A stretch of DNA of 42,384 nt. Source: SIG603 sp963621245 (GTDB taxonomy: Bacteria; Bacillota; Clostridia; Oscillospirales; Acutalibacteraceae). Where the stretch lies: contig CAVFCW010000016.1 in the NCBI GenBank assembly GCA_963621245.1, positions 1 to 42,384 on the forward strand, given 5' to 3'. The notes under the pieces are model-generated. The model saw only the letters and a list, made by a program, of their open reading frames with translations, was not told the origin of the DNA and searched no databases. Shown here piece after piece: positions 1 through 8,836 of the stretch. Position 1 is the stretch's first letter. Each line of letters begins with the position of its first letter. Position numbers and translations under genes: made by a program.

Positions 1-86
1 ATTTAGTTTGTTGTCGTCTCCTGACGACTTAGAAATAATACCACTTTGCAAAAGAAAAGTCAACACTTTTTTAAAAAATATTTTTT
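1..86. repeat. Left copy of the window-end inverted repeat
   Basis: The first ~86 bases match the reverse complement of the last ~86 bases (42299-42384) with about four differences (positions 1, 6 and 47-48). The repeat holds a hairpin at 13-28 (GTCGTC, loop TCCT, GACGAC), a minus-strand promoter, and an A/T-rich block upstream of the -35 that resembles an UP element. Such a promoter plus leader hairpin at both ends suggests multicopy leaders, most likely of rRNA operons lying outside the window. The rRNA link is inference. Confidence 0.85.
35..63 (-). promoter_or_regulatory. Strong outward promoter, left end
   Basis: On the minus strand, -35 TTGACT (58-63), a 17-bp spacer and -10 TATTAT (35-40) face out of the window. 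A/T tracts at 64-100 lie directly upstream like an UP element, and the predicted start falls at the GTCGTC/GACGAC hairpin (13-28). The downstream gene is outside the window. Confidence 0.75.
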
Positions 87-103
87 AATTTATTTTTCTC
101 GCT

Positions 104-1033
104 TTATAAACCGAATTCTCCCGGCAAAAATCTCGGACAGACATTATCAGTTGTCGTTATAACGGAAGCCGCAAGCCTTGAGCCAATCTCGCAAGCCTCG
201 GAAAGATTTTTGCCGTAGGTGAGTGCAGCCGAAACTCCCGCAAAGAACGAGTCTCCCGCCCCCGTGGTATCTCTCACGTCAACTTTTTTCGCGCGGGAAT
301 ATCCGCTTGAGCCAAACTTATCAGCCCAAACCGCTCCATTTTCGCCCATAGTGACAACCATGCTGTTTAAGTCTGCATTCTTCACGTTCTCTTTGAGCTT
401 TTTGAGAATTTCTTCCGTGCTTAAATTTTCAAAGTTATCGAAAAAGAGCATCTCTGCCTCATGAATATTGCAGACAAAGCAGTCTATCTTCCTTAAAAAG
501 TCTCTTCTTTCGGCGGCAATGCTTATATTTGAGACGGGGCAATATATTTTTTTATTGTACTTCTCGGCATAGTAAAAAAGCTTTTTGGCAATTTCCTTTT
601 CAATGTCCATCTCGAAAACTATGCTGTCCGAGTTGCTGAAAATCTCGTCGCCCTTTTCGTCCAGAATATCGCATATCGGCATAAGATCGGGCCTTTTGGA
701 TATAGATGCGGTGACATCTCCGCCGTTATCGAAAACGGCAAGCCAAGTGCCCATTCCGTCCCTTTTTGCACGCATATACTCCGTGTTCACCTTGTGGCGG
801 CCAAGCTTCAAAATAACGTCCGTTCCTATTCCGCTGTCATCGACAAGGCTTACAAGTGTAGGTCTTAATTCGAGGTTGGCAATATCCTCCGCGATATTTC
901 TGCACACTCCGCCGTGCACTTGTGTTATGTTTCCCGCATTTCTTCCGCCGGGAATATACTGCGATATGGGAAATCCTTTTATATCGACAAAAACCGCTCC
1001 GACAACGACAATTCCGTTTTTATTAACCGCCAT
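104..1033 (-). CDS. PfkB-family carbohydrate/nucleoside kinase
   Basis: The product is a cytoplasmic ribokinase-fold sugar or nucleoside kinase of about 309 aa. The N-terminal substrate region has GGRNAGN and GGVCRNIAEDIANL. The C-terminal anion-hole and catalytic-base motif DTTGAGD is near residue 261, with the usual SFFAG after it. The overall shape (GTWLAVFDNGGD, FVCNIHEAEML) resembles PsuK-like pseudouridine kinases, but the substrate cannot be read from sequence. I start at the ATG at 1033 because GAGG sits 6 nt upstream; a TTG at 1045 is in frame but would overlap that ribosome site. A -10-like TACAAT lies at 1073-1078 without a good -35. The gene runs straight toward the outward promoter at the left end, with no clear terminator between. 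Confidence 0.85.
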   Translation of the reverse strand: MAVNKNGIVVVGAVFVDIKGFPISQYIPGGRNAGNITQVHGGVCRNIAEDIANLELRPTLVSLVDDSGIGTDVILKLGRHKVNTEYMRAKRDGMGTWLAVFDNGGDVTASISKRPDLMPICDILDEKGDEIFSNSDSIVFEMDIEKEIAKKLFYYAEKYNKKIYCPVSNISIAAERRDFLRKIDCFVCNIHEAEMLFFDNFENLSTEEILKKLKENVKNADLNSMVVTMGENGAVWADKFGSSGYSRAKKVDVRDTTGAGDSFFAGVSAALTYGKNLSEACEIGSRLAASVITTTDNVCPRFLPGEFGL

Positions 1034-1101
1034 AAATAACCTCAAAAAGAAACAATGTTTTTATTTACACCCATTGTAACAGCTTTTTCGCAAAAACAAA
1101 A

Positions 1102-1125
1102 GAGGACGCTCAAAAAAGCGTCCTC
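1102..1125 (-). terminator. Rho-independent terminator after the M28 peptidase gene
   Basis: A perfect 9-bp stem (GAGGACGCT/AGCGTCCTC) with a 6-nt loop is followed on the minus strand by TTTTGTTTTTG. It ends the apparent 7919-1146 operon. Confidence 0.85.
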
Positions 1126-1145
1126 AAAATTATTCGTTTTTTGTA

Positions 1146-2393
1146 TCAGTCTTTCTTGTAGAGATACTTATCGACCTTTTCTTTCATTTCCTCGGGAATT
1201 TCTCTCTTCTCGGGGAACACAACTGAATTAACAAGGTGATCCGTGTAAGCCACCACGTGCTCTGTCGTGTGTGCGAGTGACTCTGCCGAGAGGAAATCGA
1301 TAATATCGTAACGGCAGTGGATGAATGCTCCGCCGTCACGACTGAATCTCATGAAGTTTATGCTTGGAATTCCGTTGTCTGCAAAAGGAATGCAGTCGGA
1401 AGAATAAATATCCTGCTTAACTTCTACATCATAGCCGTTAGCCTTCATGTAAGCGTCGGTGTAGTTTGTGAACTCCTTGCTGCCCAAAACTGCGGAAACT
1501 TCAGAACCCAAAACGCAACCGCCAACATCGGTATTTACCATAAAGATGACGTTCTTAAGCTCCTCGGCGTGGTCACGGCAATAAGCCTTTGAGCCTTCAA
1601 GTCCGATTTCCTCGGAGCCGTACCAGCAGAAACGAACTGTTCTCTTGGGCGGATTTTCCTTGAAGTGGCGAAGCGTCTCCATGTGAATAACGGAGCCGGC
1701 GCCGTTATCGTAAACGCCTGTTGAGAACGGAACGGAGTCCATGTGAGAGCCGAAAACGATAACCTCATTGGGATATTTTGATCCTTTAATCTCAGCTACG
1801 ACATTTCTTGATTCAAGTGTGACATCGTGGTTGAGAGTTGTCATTCTCACTTTAGTCGCCTTGTTTTTGATAATATCGAATGCGTCGGTTGCACGCATAT
1901 TCACTGCGGGAAGTCTTCCGCACTCACGGAGCTTTGCTCTTATTGTTCTTGTGAAAAGGTCTGAATCGTCCTCTTTTTCGAGAAGTGTTCCTGAATAGGA
2001 AACAATACCCGCAACTCCCGCCTCGCAAAGCTTTTTGTAAAGCGGATATCTCAAATAGCCGTTGAACATAACGATTTTTCCCTTGGCATTTTTAAGAGCA
2101 ACATCACCGCCGTTCTCAACATAGAGAAAATCGGCTTCGAGGTTCTCGACATTTGCGGCTCCCTTGTAGCAGGTTACGGTGTATGACTTGTGATACGGCT
2201 CGATAACCTCAAACTCCGCTTTCTCGATTTCTGCATCCCAGATTTCGAACGGCTCGATTTTAGCCTCGATACCCATGCTCTCCACTTCGCTCTTGATTAT
2301 CTCTGCGGCTTCAAGCTCTTCTTTTGAGCCCGCCGTGCGGATAAATCCTATTCTCTTTAAGAGATCAAATTCTCTCTCTCCCGAAATTGACAT
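1146..2393 (-). CDS. M28-family zinc aminopeptidase with PA-type insert
   Basis: This is a 415-aa metallopeptidase of the M28 clan. The metal-binding series is visible in order: GSHMDSVPFSTG (His), YDNGAGS (Asp), YGSEEIGLEGS (Glu-Glu), MVNTDVGG (Asp) and FIHCRYD (final His). Residues ~75-180, with FLYVENGGDVALKNAKGKIVMF, look like a protease-associated insert. No signal peptide is visible, so a cytoplasmic role in peptide turnover is likely. The ATG at 2393 has GGGAGGA 7 nt upstream. It is the last gene of the minus-strand run after prmC (55-nt gap) and is followed by a terminator. Family assignment is firm; the substrate is unknown. Confidence 0.9.
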   Translation of the reverse strand: MSISGEREFDLLKRIGFIRTAGSKEELEAAEIIKSEVESMGIEAKIEPFEIWDAEIEKAEFEVIEPYHKSYTVTCYKGAANVENLEADFLYVENGGDVALKNAKGKIVMFNGYLRYPLYKKLCEAGVAGIVSYSGTLLEKEDDSDLFTRTIRAKLRECGRLPAVNMRATDAFDIIKNKATKVRMTTLNHDVTLESRNVVAEIKGSKYPNEVIVFGSHMDSVPFSTGVYDNGAGSVIHMETLRHFKENPPKRTVRFCWYGSEEIGLEGSKAYCRDHAEELKNVIFMVNTDVGGCVLGSEVSAVLGSKEFTNYTDAYMKANGYDVEVKQDIYSSDCIPFADNGIPSINFMRFSRDGGAFIHCRYDIIDFLSAESLAHTTEHVVAYTDHLVNSVVFPEKREIPEEMKEKVDKYLYKKD

Positions 2394-2448
2394 TTGTTTT
2401 TCCTCCCATTTATGTGTTAATATCCAAAGCGATTTGACGCTTTTTTGC

Positions 2449-3309
2449 TTAATCCGTCAGCTTTACAGCCGAAACGCATCGGTCAAGATTCCCAAAATCC
2501 TTTTTGACGCGAACATCACCGAATCCGTTCTCCCAAAAAAGCTCTTTAACGGCATCCGCCTGAGTTTCTCCGATTTCAAGGGCGATAAACCCGCCGATTT
2601 TGACGGTTTTCTTCCAGTCGGAAATTATTCTGCGGTAAAATTTCAAGCCGTCTCCTCCGTCCGTGAGTGCCTCTCTCGGCTCCTTTTGAACCTCGGCTTG
2701 AAGCGAGCTCATCTCGCTTTCGCTTATGTACGGCGGATTTGCCGTCAAAAAGTCAAGATTATTATATTTCGCAAGAGTTTCGTCCGAGAACACGTCTCCT
2801 CTTGTTTCTTTTACTCTGCCCAAACCGTAAAGCTTTATATTCTCTTTAAGGCAATCAAACGGCACATCAAAAAGCTCGAGTGCTTCCATGCTTATATTTT
2901 CGTTTTCCCTTGCTATTCCAAGTGCGACGCAGCCCGTTCCCGAACAAAGGTCAATGCCGTGAACCGACTTGTCGTTATATATTGTTTTAATTCTCTCAAG
3001 ACTTTCGTCCACAAGAACTTCCGTATCTTCCCTCGGGCACAGAACTCCGTCTCTCACCTTTAGTTTTATATCACGAAAATACCAGTAACCCAAAATGTAC
3101 TGCAAGGGATAAAAAGCCTTTCTCTTTTTTACAGCCTCTTTGAAAGCGGTTTCTTCGGATTCGCTTACTTCTCTGTCGCCGTGAATGTAAATATCGTTTC
3201 TGTCGGCGTGTAAAAATTCTTCGGCAAGGCAAAGTGCGTCAAACTGGGGCGAATCGGTTTCTTTAAGCTCCTTTTTGGCAAACAGATAAAGCTCCTTGAG
3301 TTTTGCCAT
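2449..3309 (-). CDS. prmC: Release factor glutamine N5-methyltransferase PrmC
   Basis: PrmC methylates the Gln of the GGQ motif in peptide release factors RF1 and RF2. The 286-aa protein has the usual N-terminal helical domain, the SAM-binding motif DLCSGTGCVALGIA near residues 120-135 and the diagnostic catalytic NPPYISE motif near residue 190. The length is normal. Its ATG overlaps the stop of yqhQ by one base (TGATG), so the two are probably translationally coupled. The yqhQ-prmC pairing is common in Clostridia. prfA itself is not in the window. Confidence 0.93.
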   Translation of the reverse strand: MAKLKELYLFAKKELKETDSPQFDALCLAEEFLHADRNDIYIHGDREVSESEETAFKEAVKKRKAFYPLQYILGYWYFRDIKLKVRDGVLCPREDTEVLVDESLERIKTIYNDKSVHGIDLCSGTGCVALGIARENENISMEALELFDVPFDCLKENIKLYGLGRVKETRGDVFSDETLAKYNNLDFLTANPPYISESEMSSLQAEVQKEPREALTDGGDGLKFYRRIISDWKKTVKIGGFIALEIGETQADAVKELFWENGFGDVRVKKDFGNLDRCVSAVKLTD

Positions 3310-4238
3310 CAGAGAAGATCCTCTCCGTTCTCGGGAATTACGGCTTTAATTGCCTCAATTCCTACTCTAATCATATCGTCGTCGGGTTCCTGTGTTGTCA
3401 GTTTCTGAAGCCACTTTCCCGGTGCGGCAACAATTCTCGTGAAAATATTGTTGTGCGTGCCGCAATATTTTATGAGCTCGTATCCGAATCCCATAACAAG
3501 CGGCAAGGTGAGTATTTTTACTGCGGTGCGAAGAGCGGGGTTTTGAATCTTGATAAAGAATCCTATGAAAATGCCGACAATTATCATGAGAACCATAAAG
3601 CTCGTTCCGCATCTTGGATGAAGTCTTTTCTGCTTTCTTACGTTCTCAACCGTGAGTTCAAGTTCGTTTTCGTAGCAGAAAATACACTTGTGCTCTGCGC
3701 CGTGGAACATGAACACTCGGTGAATATCGGGAATTTTCGATATGATAAAAATATAAAGCACGAAGACAAACAATTTTAAAATGCCCTCAAAAACGGATCT
3801 CAACGGCTCAATGCCATCGCCGGCCAATTTTTTAATGCAGTTAAAAAGCAGTGTGGGCACAAGCATGAACAAAACAACGGCAAGTGCCACGCCGAGAACC
3901 GAACCTACTCCAACGATTATTCCCGTGAGCTTGTCGCCGAGTTTATCGTTTAACCACTTGTCAAAGCCCGTCAGCTCCTCGTCGTCATCGAGCCCCGCCT
4001 TTTCCGCCGAGAGATTCATTGCACGCGAACCGAGGCGCAAGCTGTCGATAAAGCTGAAAACTCCGCGTATTATCGGCAGAGAACATATCTTGTATTTCTT
4101 CGTGAAATACTCCATTTCAATATCTTCCGTAGAGATATTTCCGTCTTTTCCGAGAAAGGCGCACGTCGTTCTGAACGGGCCTCTCATCATAATTCCCTCG
4201 AGTAAAGCCTCGCCGCCTATCGATGTTATTCTGCTCAT
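3309..4238 (-). CDS. yqhQ: DUF1385 (YqhQ-like) membrane protein
   Basis: This 309-aa protein opens with the DUF1385 signature IGGEALLEGIMMRGP. It then has several hydrophobic segments (around residues 100-125, 140-165, 210-230 and 240-260) and the conserved FHGAEHK and HPRCGTSF motifs, which look like a metal-ligand pattern. The molecular function of the family is not established. I start at the ATG at 4238, which has CGGAGGA upstream; the longer frame to 4277 has no ribosome site. It is coupled to prmC downstream. A weak hairpin between the histidine kinase and this gene (about 4245-4275) could lower readthrough. Confidence 0.9.
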   Translation of the reverse strand: MSRITSIGGEALLEGIMMRGPFRTTCAFLGKDGNISTEDIEMEYFTKKYKICSLPIIRGVFSFIDSLRLGSRAMNLSAEKAGLDDDEELTGFDKWLNDKLGDKLTGIIVGVGSVLGVALAVVLFMLVPTLLFNCIKKLAGDGIEPLRSVFEGILKLFVFVLYIFIISKIPDIHRVFMFHGAEHKCIFCYENELELTVENVRKQKRLHPRCGTSFMVLMIIVGIFIGFFIKIQNPALRTAVKILTLPLVMGFGYELIKYCGTHNNIFTRIVAAPGKWLQKLTTQEPDDDMIRVGIEAIKAVIPENGEDLL

Positions 4239-4298
4239 TATCAGATTCCTCCGCAAAAGGCTTCGGGATTTCCCCAAAGTCCTGTTTATTTTATAATT

Positions 4299-5738
4299 TC
4301 AAATTTGTGTGTCGAGTGTAAGGCTGTTTGGAGATTTAACCGTCGGCAACGATACAGTCACCTCGGTGCCCTCTCCCTCACGGCTTTTGACCGTGAGACT
4401 TCCGCCGTGCAAATTAACTATCTCGTCGGCAACGGCAAGACCTATGCCCGAGCCTTTAATCTGCAAATTTGCCTTGTAGAATTTTTTCTTGACGTTCGGC
4501 AAATGCTCTGCGGGTATTCCAATTCCGGTATCTCTCACGGTGACGCAAGCCATATTGTCTTTCTCAAAAGCCGTTACGGTAACGCTGTCGCCCTCTTCGC
4601 TGTATTTTATCGCGTTGTCGATTATGTTGATGAAAACCTGTCGCATGCGGTTCGCATCGCAAATAACGGGCGTAATGTAGCCGTCATCGGAAAAACTCAG
4701 CTTTTTGTTCTCGTTTTTCGCCCTTTCGGTGAACATAAAGTAAACCTCGTCAAGCTCCGCAATTATGTCGGTTTTCTGCAAGATAAGCTTCATTCTGCCT
4801 GTTTCGAGCCTCGAGAAATCGAGAAGTTCGTCAACAAGTCCCGTAAGGCGCTGAGATTCTTTCACAATAATATTCATTCCGCGCTTGACGGTTTCGGGGC
4901 TGTTGGAAGTGCCGTCCAGCGTTTCCGCCCAACCCGTAATCGCCGTTAGCGGCGTTCTTAGCTCATGAGAAATGGAAGAGATGAAGTCGTTCTTCATTTT
5001 TTCGGTTGTTCCGAGCTCCGCCGCCATTTCGTTTATCGCGTCGGTCAGGTTTCCGATTTCATCGTTTCTCTCTTTCTCGATTCTCACTTCAAAGTTTCCG
5101 TCGGCAATAGTCTTTGCACTCGCCGTAACCTTTTCTATCGGCACGACTATCGAACGGATAAAGTATAACCCCATCATAGCGATTAACGCAACTATCAAAA
5201 ATCCCGCAAAGATTAAAATAAACACGAGGTTGGCTGTCGCTTTGTCTGCGCCCGCTGTTGACGAGACATACCTCACGGCACCGATAAGCTTGCCGGACGA
5301 TGAGTAGATTGGTCTTGTCACGGCGATAACTCTCTGAGAATCGTCCATGCCCTCAAAATATCCGTAATTTTTGTCCGATGTAAGAGCTTTGTCAAAATCT
5401 GGTATGTTATAAACATTGTCCGGCTCAAATCCCGATGAAGAAAGCAAAACTTCTCCGCCGGAAGAGACCGCCATGACCTCCATTTTTGATTTGTCGGAGA
5501 AATTCTGAATGTAGGTGCGGCTTATGTAATCAAAATCCGATTCGGTATATTCCGTGTCGTCTTTAGTCTGAAAAGAGGAGTAAATCTCTTCACTTCTGCC
5601 CAAAATAACCTGTCTTATGGAGGCGTAAAGCGAGCGGCGGTAAATCGCAGAAATCAAAGCAACGCTTACCGCAACAAAAAGAATTATTATCACGAGGTTA
5701 TTAAAAAACCAACGGATAGCAATTTTGTCTTTCTTCAT
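4299..5738 (-). CDS. Membrane sensor histidine kinase
   Basis: This 479-aa kinase has a first membrane segment at ~13-33, an extracytoplasmic sensor region at ~34-168 and a second segment at ~170-194. A HAMP linker follows (~195-250), then HisKA with phospho-acceptor His258 in SISHELRTPLTAI. The HATPase domain has the N box (INIIDNAIKYS), G1 (DTGIGIP) and G2 (GSGIGLAV). It is the partner of the response regulator 47 nt upstream and starts at an ATG with GGAGG. The stimulus is unknown, but the co-transcribed lipoprotein at 6504-7919 may be an accessory sensor or a target. Confidence 0.92.
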   Translation of the reverse strand: MKKDKIAIRWFFNNLVIIILFVAVSVALISAIYRRSLYASIRQVILGRSEEIYSSFQTKDDTEYTESDFDYISRTYIQNFSDKSKMEVMAVSSGGEVLLSSSGFEPDNVYNIPDFDKALTSDKNYGYFEGMDDSQRVIAVTRPIYSSSGKLIGAVRYVSSTAGADKATANLVFILIFAGFLIVALIAMMGLYFIRSIVVPIEKVTASAKTIADGNFEVRIEKERNDEIGNLTDAINEMAAELGTTEKMKNDFISSISHELRTPLTAITGWAETLDGTSNSPETVKRGMNIIVKESQRLTGLVDELLDFSRLETGRMKLILQKTDIIAELDEVYFMFTERAKNENKKLSFSDDGYITPVICDANRMRQVFINIIDNAIKYSEEGDSVTVTAFEKDNMACVTVRDTGIGIPAEHLPNVKKKFYKANLQIKGSGIGLAVADEIVNLHGGSLTVKSREGEGTEVTVSLPTVKSPNSLTLDTQI

Positions 5739-5785
5739 GCCGCGCCTCCTTTCCCTTTTTATCTTGTGGCTCTAACGTACGGAAA

Positions 5786-6490
5786 TTATGCTTCCCATCT
5801 GTATCCGTGGCCCCAAACCGTGATTATGTGGGCAGGAACGGACGGATCATCCTCTATTTTCATTCTTATTCTTCTTATATTTACATCGACTATCTTCTCA
5901 TCACCCGCATAGCTCGTGCCCCAAACATGAGTGAGAATATCCGTCCTTGAGAGCGGAATTGCGGGATTTGTGAGAAAATACTCTATTATCTGGAACTCAA
6001 CCTGTGTGAGGTCTATTTTCACGCCTTTTTTCGAGAAACTTCTGTCCATGAGATTGAGAACAAAATCTCCCGAAACAATTTCCTTTGAAAAAGCATTCGC
6101 CGTGGCACCACGCACGAGCTCCACTCTTCTGTTAACAGCGTCTACTCTTGCGGTGAGCTCACTCGGAGAAAACGGCTTTGTTATGTAGTCGTCCGCGCCG
6201 ACCATAAGGCCCGTGACCTTATCCATCTCCTGAGTTTTTGCCGAGAGAAGGATTATTCCTATTGTCTCGCTTAATTTTCTCAGTTCCTTGCATACTGCCA
6301 AACCGTCATGCTTTCCCGGCATCATTATATCGAGAATGACAACATCAAAGTTTCCGTTCTCTCGGTGATAAATCTCAAGTGCTTCATCGCCGCTTGAGGC
6401 TTCGGTGACCTCGTAGCCGGCTCTTCTCAAATTAATGACCTCAAACTCTCTTATGTTCTGTTCGTCCTCACAAACAAGCAGTCTTTTCAT
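5786..6490 (-). CDS. OmpR/PhoB-family response regulator
   Basis: The product is 234 aa: a receiver domain with the acidic pair near residues 8-10 (CEDE), phospho-acceptor Asp54 in VVILDIMMPG and the conserved Lys in YITKPFS, then a winged-helix DNA-binding domain ending VWGHGYRWEA. The start is the ATG at 6490, with GGGAGGA 7 nt upstream; an in-frame extension to 6619 would overlap the lipoprotein gene and has no ribosome site. Order in the operon is lipoprotein (stop 6504), regulator, kinase. Confidence 0.94.
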   Translation of the reverse strand: MKRLLVCEDEQNIREFEVINLRRAGYEVTEASSGDEALEIYHRENGNFDVVILDIMMPGKHDGLAVCKELRKLSETIGIILLSAKTQEMDKVTGLMVGADDYITKPFSPSELTARVDAVNRRVELVRGATANAFSKEIVSGDFVLNLMDRSFSKKGVKIDLTQVEFQIIEYFLTNPAIPLSRTDILTHVWGTSYAGDEKIVDVNIRRIRMKIEDDPSVPAHIITVWGHGYRWEA

Positions 6491-6503
6491 ATGTTTATCC
6501 TCC

Positions 6504-7919
6504 CTAATCCACTGTTTCCAACGAGTATGGTATAGTGCTGTACAATGTGTTGTAAGTTTCCACATTTGCCGCATAAACAACGTCCGCACCGTCAAGCTTT
6601 GCGCTTTTAAGAAAAACATAATCGTCTTTGCGGTAGCTTCTTTTTTCGGTCAAGCTGTTCGGCGTATCTTCCTTCGGAAGATTATTCCACGTTTCTGCTG
6701 TGAATACTTTTATTTTGAAAAGTTCCGTTTCGTTTGTCACTTTTCCGTAATCGTTAAATTCGCACAAATAAAAACTTGCGGTATCCGTCTTTGAATCCCT
6801 TCGGCATCTTATAAAGTCCTTTTCGCTCTCGGGAATATCGACCGTGTAATTATCTTCTCTGTTATATATCTGAACCTTGACAACCGATGTCGCCACTCTT
6901 GCCGCAATATCAAACTTTACCCACTCGATGACATAATCGGTGGAATAAATCTTCTTTTCCTCATCGTTTTCATAAATGCAAATTGGCATCTCGATTATGC
7001 CGTCGCCGTCAACATCTCTCGATGTTAGCGCAACCTGAGGAGCACGGTAAAAATAGTTGTACGTCTCGTAAACTCCCGCAAATGAGAGCGGCGAGAGCAT
7101 TTTTCCCGAAAACGGATTTATATACAAAAGCTGGGTTATCATCGAGCCGTCTGCCATAATTCCGTCCACCGTGACGCAGGTTCTTCCGTCGACGCTCTTA
7201 CCGAGGCTGATTCCCGAAAAACTGCTTATGTTGTTGTAAAGAACACAGCGGTGCGTGCAGACAAGCGCGTCATTATCAAAGGAGTAAAGGTTAGCCATGG
7301 AGTTGCCCGTTTCAACGGAAGCCGCCGAAACAAGCGTTGCCACCGATACGGTAAAAATATCCTTTGCGCCGCCGTTGTCCAAGTCCATAAGCTCAATTTC
7401 CGTGTAGGAATGTCCGAGCGAGAAGCCTTTCACGGTTCCGTCTTCATAGTAATAAAGCCCGGCGGAATTGGCAAGTCCCTTGGCACTGCCCCAGCCTATT
7501 ACGACATCTGTTACACCGTCACCCGTGACATCGCCGAAAAGCACTTTATCAACCTGGTTTGTGCTCGACTTAAATGTTGAGATTAAAGTCCACACGCCGC
7601 CGATTTCCGTCATAAAATTGACGGTGACAGCGCTGTCGTCGTTTCGCATCGTGAAACCGATAGCGTCCTGATAGCCGTCGCCCGTGAAATCGCACATGAT
7701 AATTGCGGAACGGTAGTCGCCGTTTTGCGGATACACAAGACTCACGGATTCACTGTCCGTTCCGAGAATATTATATATGCTCTGCTGAACGGCACTCACC
7801 TTGGGAGCCGTCATTATATTATCGGAGGAAAAATCAGATTCAACGCAGCCCGAAAAGCCTAAAACAGCGGTTGCAAGAACCAAACAAAGAGAAATAAATC
7901 TCTTAAAAAAAGCGTGCAT
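6504..7919 (-). CDS. Lipoprotein with VCBS/FG-GAP-like Asp-rich repeats
   Basis: This 471-aa exported protein has a signal sequence (FFKRFISLCLVLATAVLG) ending in the lipobox-like FSGC, so Cys26 is probably lipidated. The body carries at least four calcium-loop repeats of VCBS/FG-GAP type: DFTGDGYQDA, DVTGDGVTDV, DLDNGGAKDI and DVDGDGIIEM. Such repeats form beta-propeller blades. It begins the operon with the two-component system, 13 nt ahead of the regulator, which suggests a role in surface sensing or in the regulated output. The ATG at 7919 has GGGAGGA. No enzymatic motif is visible. Confidence 0.82.
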   Translation of the reverse strand: MHAFFKRFISLCLVLATAVLGFSGCVESDFSSDNIMTAPKVSAVQQSIYNILGTDSESVSLVYPQNGDYRSAIIMCDFTGDGYQDAIGFTMRNDDSAVTVNFMTEIGGVWTLISTFKSSTNQVDKVLFGDVTGDGVTDVVIGWGSAKGLANSAGLYYYEDGTVKGFSLGHSYTEIELMDLDNGGAKDIFTVSVATLVSAASVETGNSMANLYSFDNDALVCTHRCVLYNNISSFSGISLGKSVDGRTCVTVDGIMADGSMITQLLYINPFSGKMLSPLSFAGVYETYNYFYRAPQVALTSRDVDGDGIIEMPICIYENDEEKKIYSTDYVIEWVKFDIAARVATSVVKVQIYNREDNYTVDIPESEKDFIRCRRDSKTDTASFYLCEFNDYGKVTNETELFKIKVFTAETWNNLPKEDTPNSLTEKRSYRKDDYVFLKSAKLDGADVVYAANVETYNTLYSTIPYSLETVD

Positions 7920-7953
7920 ATTTTTCCTCCCTTCGAAAAATTTTCGCCTTTAC

Positions 7954-7982
7954 AGTATATCACAAAACCGTGTTGCTGTGAA
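7954..7982 (-). promoter_or_regulatory. Promoter of the lipoprotein/two-component operon
   Basis: On the minus strand, -35 TTCACA (7977-7982), a 17-bp spacer and -10 TATACT (7954-7959), about 35 nt upstream of the lipoprotein ATG. It is divergent from the rsmE promoter 35 bp away. Confidence 0.6.
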
Positions 7983-8016
7983 GATTCAAGCCGTTCAAAA
8001 TGCAAGCTTTGCAATT

Positions 8017-8045
8017 TGACAAGCGCACTTTGTCGGTGTAAAATC
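8017..8045 (+). promoter_or_regulatory. Promoter of rsmE
   Basis: -35 TTGACA (8017-8022), a 17-bp spacer and -10 TAAAAT (8040-8045). The predicted start is about 27 nt before the rsmE ATG. Confidence 0.75.
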
Positions 8046-8078
8046 ATTTTCAAAGTTATTGTTTTATTCGGAGGAAAT

Positions 8079-8807
8079 ATGCCGAGATTTTTCGTTGACG
8101 CAGACAAGCTTAATTCAAATATTATAGAAATTGACGGCGAGAACGGCTCTCACCTCGCAAAAAGCCTAAGAGTTCGTGTGGGGGAGGAAATCACCCTTTG
8201 CGACGGCGAGGGATACGACTACCGTGCCGCCGTGACTGAAGTTGTTGGTTCGAATGTTTTTGCGAAAATACTCGAAAAAACAAAAAGCGAAACCGAGCCG
8301 AACCGCAAGGTCACGCTTTACCAGTGCATTACAAAATCCGACAAGTTCGATTTGGTAACGCAAAAGGCTGTGGAGCTGGGAGCACACGCCATCGTGCCCG
8401 TCACTAGCGAATTTTGCGTGGCAAAGCTTGACGGCAAAGAGCAGAAAAAGACCGCACGCTGGCAAAAAATCGCACTTGAAGCCGCAAAGCAGTGCGGCAG
8501 AGGAATTATTCCCGAAATAAAAAAGCCGGTAAGCTTTAAGGAAGCCGTTAAAAGTGCAGATGGCTTAAAAATTATGTGCTACGAGCACGGCGGAAAGCCT
8601 TTCACGAGCCTTATTACCGAAAGCGACAAAAACGAAGATATATCGATTTTTATAGGTTCGGAGGGCGGATTTTCCGAAAACGAGGTGTCTTTTGCGAAGG
8701 AAAACGGAGTTTTAATCGCAACTCTCGGGAAAAGAATACTGCGCACGGAAACCGCACCAATTGCCGCAATCTCCGTCATTATGGCTTTGACGGGAAACCT
8801 CGAGTAA
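8079..8807 (+). CDS. rsmE: 16S rRNA (uracil-1498-N3)-methyltransferase RsmE
   Basis: RsmE methylates U1498 of 16S rRNA in the small subunit. The 243-aa product starts MPRFFVD at the ATG at 8079 with GGAGGA just upstream. The N-terminal PUA-like domain carries GSHLAKSLRVRVGEEITLCDG. The C-terminal SPOUT methyltransferase domain carries IGSEGGFSENEV and LGKRILRTETAPIAAI, which form the trefoil-knot SAM site. The length is normal for the family. Its own promoter lies at 8017-8045 and an SDR reductase gene follows 29 nt downstream. Confidence 0.94.
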   Translation: MPRFFVDADKLNSNIIEIDGENGSHLAKSLRVRVGEEITLCDGEGYDYRAAVTEVVGSNVFAKILEKTKSETEPNRKVTLYQCITKSDKFDLVTQKAVELGAHAIVPVTSEFCVAKLDGKEQKKTARWQKIALEAAKQCGRGIIPEIKKPVSFKEAVKSADGLKIMCYEHGGKPFTSLITESDKNEDISIFIGSEGGFSENEVSFAKENGVLIATLGKRILRTETAPIAAISVIMALTGNLE

Positions 8808-8836
8808 TTTTGTATTAAAGGAGCATTTGCATATTT

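Noticed and set aside
7914..8078. N-terminal extension of RsmE
   Set aside because: The extension is Cys-rich and unlike the family, spans the promoter, and lacks a ribosome site; the ATG at 8079 has GGAGGA.
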